Shown piece by piece: positions 6,640 through 9,261 of a stretch of 9,261 bases of DNA. The stretch comes from Saprospiraceae bacterium (GTDB lineage: Bacteria; Bacteroidota; Bacteroidia; Chitinophagales; Saprospiraceae). The notes below the pieces were generated by a model. The model was given only the letters and a program-made list of their open reading frames with translations. It did not search any database and was not told the origin of the DNA. The position numbers and the translations under genes were made by a program. The DNA lies in assembly GCA_023299965.1 (NCBI GenBank), contig JALZVN010000059.1, positions 1-9,261 on the forward strand, given 5' to 3'. How positions within the stretch are numbered: the stretch's first letter is position 1; each line of letters starts with the position of its first letter.

Positions 6640-6834
6640 GGGATAGGGGTAGAAGCGATACACCCGCTGAAACGCGACCAGTAGCATAAGTATGGACGCA
6701 GGCTCTGCGAAGGTACGAGCAGAGACAAGTACATATTATATGGTACGAGAGTGTATCCGTGGGTGTACAAGCGGATGACCCGCCCACGATCTGCGTGGAT
6801 TATAGGGGGTGCAGGCATCGTGGGATCCCCCAAA
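6640..6834 (-). repeat. GC-rich structured intergenic repeat, copy 2 (inverted relative to copy 1)
   Basis: Read on the minus strand from 6834 it begins TTTGGGGGATCCCACGATGC, matching the TTTGGGG-ATCCC-GATGC start of copy 1 at 3958. An 8-bp perfect stem CCCACGAT/ATCGTGGG (6783-6790 with 6817-6824) follows, in the same place as copy 1's TGCATAT/ATATGCA stem but different in sequence. GGGCGGGTCATCCGCTTGTA then corresponds to copy 1's GTCCGCTATA. Further along are CGCAG-GCT-CTGCG (6697-6709), competing with CTCTGC/GCAGAG (6703-6708 with 6719-6724), and a short direct repeat GGTACGAG (6712 and 6742). It ends with GTATCGCTTCTACCCCTATC, resembling copy 1's ATGCCGCT..CTCTAACGC. It lies between the end of the unknown secreted gene and the pyrG promoter. 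An open frame crosses it on the minus strand but is not credible as a gene. Confidence 0.65.
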
Positions 6835-6934
6835 TAAAAATCTTATGTATCCATAAATACATGACACTGTAGGGTTGATAAAAATCTAGGTACAAAAGAT
6901 GACATAATGTACATCTAATATCAATAAATTGCTC

Positions 6935-6942
6935 TACCTTTG
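6935..6942 (+). promoter_or_regulatory. pyrG promoter -7 box
   Basis: TACCTTTG followed by TATCC is a full match to the Bacteroidota -7 consensus TAnnTTTG. It would place the transcript start near 6948-6950, giving pyrG a leader of about 150 nt. A -33 TTG at standard spacing is not obvious. The box lies just before the structured leader and about 100 bp after the GC-rich repeat. Confidence 0.65.
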
Positions 6943-6953
6943 TATCCCGTAAT

Positions 6954-7083
6954 GGACTTAATGCATTCTTCACTCTGTATTAGGTTTTGTTTCATAATAT
7001 ATCATCAGGAGAAAAACTTTTAAAGCCAGTAGTTGGAGCTATTGGGCTATACTAGTTTCAGGATGAATGAAATCATTAAGTCC
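6954..7083 (+). promoter_or_regulatory. Structured 5' leader of pyrG closed by a long-range stem
   Basis: GGACTTAATG at 6954-6963 is a perfect reverse complement of CATTAAGTCC at 7074-7083. CATTC (6964-6968) continues the pairing with GAATG (7065-7069), leaving a 4-nt AAAT bulge on the 3' side. The result is 15 pairs closing the whole leader, starting about 5 nt after the predicted transcript start and ending 14 nt before the pyrG ATG. Inside, AGCCAGTAG (7024-7032) pairs with CTATTGGGCT (7039-7048) through a one-nucleotide bulge and a TTGGAG loop. A closing helix with internal hairpin(s) next to a start codon is the layout of cis-regulatory RNAs, so control of pyrG by a nucleotide or by translation is a reasonable hypothesis. 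No intrinsic terminator is visible in the leader. I know of no named RNA class matching it. Confidence 0.55.
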
Positions 7084-7101
7084 GAAATATCTACTATATG
7101 A
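7063..7101 (+). CDS. Possible 12-codon upstream ORF coupled to pyrG
   Basis: ATG at 7063 opens a 12-residue frame (MNEIIKSEISTI) whose TGA stop at 7099-7101 overlaps the pyrG ATG at 7098-7100 as ATGA, the usual arrangement for translational coupling. The frame runs through the 3' strand of the leader's closing stem, so ribosomes translating it would open that stem. There is no Shine-Dalgarno site, which means little in Bacteroidota. An ORF this short can arise by chance, so it is a hypothesis rather than a confirmed gene. Confidence 0.25.
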   Translation: MNEIIKSEISTI

Positions 7102-8741
7102 CTAAATATGTATTCGTAACGGGCGGAGTAACATCCTCATTGGGAAAAGGAATCATAGCTGCTTCCTTAGCTAAACTACTACAGGCAAGAGGTCTGTCAG
7201 TGACTATCCAAAAATTTGACCCTTATCTAAATCTTGATCCAGGTACTCTAAATCCATATGAACATGGCGAATGTTATGTGACGGACGATGGTGCTGAGAC
7301 GGATCTTGACTTGGGACACTACGAGCGATTCTTAAACAAGCCAACCTCTCAGGCAAATAATGTTACTACGGGAGCCATCTACCAGACGGTTATCAGTAAA
7401 GAACGCGCTGGGGACTATCTTGGGAAAACGGTGCAGGTGATCCCACACATAACAGACGAAATAAAACGACGGGTACAACTGCTCGGACAATCCAAGAAAT
7501 ACGACATCGTCATCACGGAACTGGGAGGAACGGTTGGTGATATAGAATCCCTACCCTATCTTGAAGCATTGAGGCAAATGCGTTGGGAGTTGGGTGCGGA
7601 TAATTGCTTAGTGGTACACTTGACGCTTATACCGTATCTACGTGCCGCTAAGGAATTGAAAACTAAGCCTACACAACATTCTGTAAAAGAACTTTTGAAT
7701 ACTGGGATACAGCCAGACATATTAGTCTGTAGGACGGAACATCCAATCAGTATGGATATCCGAAGAAAGCTAGCGCTCTTCTGCAATGTTGAAGTTTCAT
7801 CTGTCATCGAAGCACTCGATGCAGAGACTATATATGATGTGCCTTTGCTCATGTTGAAGGAAAAACTAGACGCTACCGTAATCAATAAACTTAGACTACA
7901 GGATAAAAAAGAACCCGATCTAGGAAAATGGAAAGGCTTCTTGGGACGACTCAAAAATCCACTTTACGAAGTAAAAATAGGATTAGTAGGGAAATACAAT
8001 GAACTCCCAGATGCGTATAAATCTATCTACGAATCATTTATCCATGCAGGTGGAGTAAATGAATGCAAGGTAACTGTGGTGCCGATACATGCAGGACACC
8101 TTGAAGCAAATGGAGAAACTATTAAAAAAGCACTGTCAGAATTGGATGGTGTCTTAGTGGCGCCTGGTTTTGGAGAGCGTGGAATAAAAGGAAAGTTGGC
8201 AGCCATAAAATATGTTCGGGAAAAGGGAATACCATTCTTTGGGATCTGTCTAGGCATGCAATGTGCGGCGGTAGAATTCGCTAACAATTCTTTATTCTTA
8301 TCGGGAGCATCTAGTACAGAGGTTACTACAAAAACACCCTACCCTATTATAGATTTGATGGAAGACCAAAAAAATATCGATCAAATGGGAGGAACTATGA
8401 GGCTCGGGTCTTACGAATGTGAATTAACGAAAGGCTCTCTCGCTTATGCAGCGTATGGTAAGAAAACCATTCAAGAGCGTCATAGACACAGATACGAATT
8501 TAATAATGACTACCTAATGGATTTTAAAGCGGCAGGGATGATTGCTACAGGTATCAACCCAAAAACAAAATTAGTTGAAATTTTAGAGATTCCTGATCAC
8601 CCATGGTTTGTCGGAGTACAGTTTCATCCTGAACTAAAAAGCACCGTGGAAAATCCGCATCCATTATTTGTAGATTTTGTTAAAGCATGTCGATTACTCA
8701 AATCTTCTAATAAAGAAAAGAGAGCAAAAGAGAAAGTGTAA
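7098..8741 (+). CDS. pyrG: CTP synthase (glutamine-hydrolysing)
   Basis: PyrG makes CTP from UTP, ATP and glutamine in the cytoplasm, the last step of de novo pyrimidine nucleotide synthesis. It has 547 residues, normal for the family. The N-terminal amidoligase (synthetase) domain covers about 1-267, with the phosphate-binding start GGVTSSLGKG (9-18), QKFDPYLNLDPGTLNPYEHG (38-57), the Mg/ATP acidic site around D71 (ETDLDLGHYERF) and E141 (ELGGTVGDIES). The C-terminal class I glutamine amidotransferase domain covers about 292-535. Its nucleophile is C384 (FFGICLGMQ) and its His-Glu pair is H510 and E512 (VQFHPE). The RHRHRYEFN block (461-469) is typical of the family. The tail after 535 is lysine-rich. 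The ATG at 7098 begins MTKYVFVTGG, the standard family start. A promoter box and a structured leader precede it, and a glycosyltransferase gene follows after 4 nt. Confidence 0.98.
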   Translation: MTKYVFVTGGVTSSLGKGIIAASLAKLLQARGLSVTIQKFDPYLNLDPGTLNPYEHGECYVTDDGAETDLDLGHYERFLNKPTSQANNVTTGAIYQTVISKERAGDYLGKTVQVIPHITDEIKRRVQLLGQSKKYDIVITELGGTVGDIESLPYLEALRQMRWELGADNCLVVHLTLIPYLRAAKELKTKPTQHSVKELLNTGIQPDILVCRTEHPISMDIRRKLALFCNVEVSSVIEALDAETIYDVPLLMLKEKLDATVINKLRLQDKKEPDLGKWKGFLGRLKNPLYEVKIGLVGKYNELPDAYKSIYESFIHAGGVNECKVTVVPIHAGHLEANGETIKKALSELDGVLVAPGFGERGIKGKLAAIKYVREKGIPFFGICLGMQCAAVEFANNSLFLSGASSTEVTTKTPYPIIDLMEDQKNIDQMGGTMRLGSYECELTKGSLAYAAYGKKTIQERHRHRYEFNNDYLMDFKAAGMIATGINPKTKLVEILEIPDHPWFVGVQFHPELKSTVENPHPLFVDFVKACRLLKSSNKEKRAKEKV

Positions 8742-8745
8742 TACA

Positions 8746-9261
8746 ATGTATACACTCCACAAAAAGTTATTGCCGATCTACGCGATTTTTTTGATCGTAA
8801 CGCTATTGTGCGCTAGGCATATTTTTTTTTGGGACACGTATCAGTTATGTGGCAGACAAGCTTGGGCATTATTTGACAATGGATTAGCTCATTGGATTTT
8901 ACCTCAAGAGATAGATAGTGGACATCCCCCACTCTTTGGTTTTTATCATGCCGCTTTGTGGAAGATATTTGGCGCCAATGTCATAGTCAGTCATTTGGGG
9001 ATGTTGCCTTTTTTATGGGGTATAGTGTATTACCTTTTTCGCATTGGAAACCACTTGCTAGACCAATCCAAGTCTGTGTATCTAATACTTTTTTTACTTG
9101 CTGACCCTGTGTTTATGGGACAAGCAGTGCTTGTTAGTCCAGATATTGTACTCTTATTTTTTATGCTGTTTTGTTTCTTTGGTGTATTAAAGGATCATAA
9201 ATTTTATATTGTAGTAGGTGCCTTAGGACTGGGACTAATCAGTATGCGTGGTATGATGGTC
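8746..9261 (+). CDS. GT-C (ArnT/PMT-like) membrane glycosyltransferase, N-terminal part only
   Basis: The frame is open from ATG 8746 to the right edge (172 codons) and is cut by the window. Residues 8-28 form the first membrane helix. Next comes an extracytoplasmic stretch with WDT at 29-31, where GT-C enzymes carry their catalytic acidic residue, then DSGHPPLFGFYHAALWKIFG (57-76), close to the HPPL...LW..lFG signature of the dolichyl-phosphate-mannose-protein mannosyltransferase / glycosyltransferase 39 group. Hydrophobic helices follow at about 84-98, 111-126, 132-147 and 152-165. Such enzymes transfer sugars from polyprenyl-phosphate donors onto lipids, glycans or proteins at the outer face of the inner membrane; the substrate here is unknown. 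It starts 4 nt after pyrG's stop with no room for a promoter, so the two are probably co-transcribed. A run of nine T (8822-8830) lies in codons 26-29. Confidence 0.85.
   Translation, partial: MYTLHKKLLPIYAIFLIVTLLCARHIFFWDTYQLCGRQAWALFDNGLAHWILPQEIDSGHPPLFGFYHAALWKIFGANVIVSHLGMLPFLWGIVYYLFRIGNHLLDQSKSVYLILFLLADPVFMGQAVLVSPDIVLLFFMLFCFFGVLKDHKFYIVVGALGLGLISMRGMMV

Noticed and set aside
6495..6833. 112-codon minus-strand open frame
   Set aside because: It runs through the second GC-rich repeat and into the antisense of the unknown secreted gene. Its length is explained by few stops in the GC-rich repeat.
7024..7048. Internal pyrG leader hairpin as an intrinsic terminator
   Set aside because: The stem is good, but the following bases (ATACTAGTTTC) contain no U-tract, so classical termination is unlikely.
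7556..8287. Two minus-strand open frames inside pyrG (7556-7954 and 8027-8287)
   Set aside because: They are antisense shadows of a strongly conserved enzyme.
1..9261. CRISPR array, tRNA, rRNA, transposase, toxin-antitoxin or phage genes
   Set aside because: I looked for evenly spaced direct repeats, cloverleaf-like segments and recognisable protein motifs on both strands and saw none. The only repeats are the two MITE-like elements and the two GC-rich elements.

Overview
The window looks like part of a Bacteroidota chromosome. It is AT-rich. A secreted nuclease carries a C-terminal domain typical of type IX secretion cargo. Two sites match the Bacteroidota -7 promoter box (TAnnTTTG). Gene starts lack clear Shine-Dalgarno sites, and one or two genes appear to use TTG starts. 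The outer-membrane-protein style (a Cys-Asp-Cys loop) and the GT-C transferase remind me of Saprospiria, but that is an impression, not a demonstrated placement.

Layout, left to right. 8-517: a small four-helix membrane protein on the minus strand with a clear intrinsic terminator. 620-2554: a secreted endonuclease/exonuclease/phosphatase-family nuclease (plus), whose 3' end overlaps the convergent rimO (minus, to about 3899) by 11 bp. 3900-4523: a gene-free stretch holding a GC-rich structured repeat with a 17-bp perfect hairpin, then a 149-bp inverted-repeat (MITE-like) element. 4524-5234: an outer-membrane beta-barrel protein, followed at once by a second, directly oriented copy of the MITE-like element. 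5398-5901: non-coding DNA with several hairpins. 5902-6600: a secreted protein of unknown function. 6640-6834: a second GC-rich structured repeat, in the opposite orientation to the first. 6935-7097: a promoter and a 150-nt leader for pyrG. 7098-8741: pyrG (CTP synthase). 8746 to the right edge: the start of a membrane GT-C glycosyltransferase, 4 nt behind pyrG and probably in the same transcript.

The protein genes are mostly ordinary and do not form one pathway. Housekeeping genes (rimO, pyrG) are interspersed with envelope and secreted proteins. The most unusual material is non-coding: (1) a pyrG leader whose two ends can pair in a 15-bp stem that stops 14 nt before the start codon, containing an internal hairpin and a 12-codon ORF that overlaps the pyrG start as ATGA; (2) two diverged copies of a short terminal-inverted-repeat element flanking a single outer-membrane gene; (3) two diverged copies of a GC-rich folded intergenic repeat with matching architecture. 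I found no CRISPR array, tRNA, rRNA, transposase, defence system or prophage gene.
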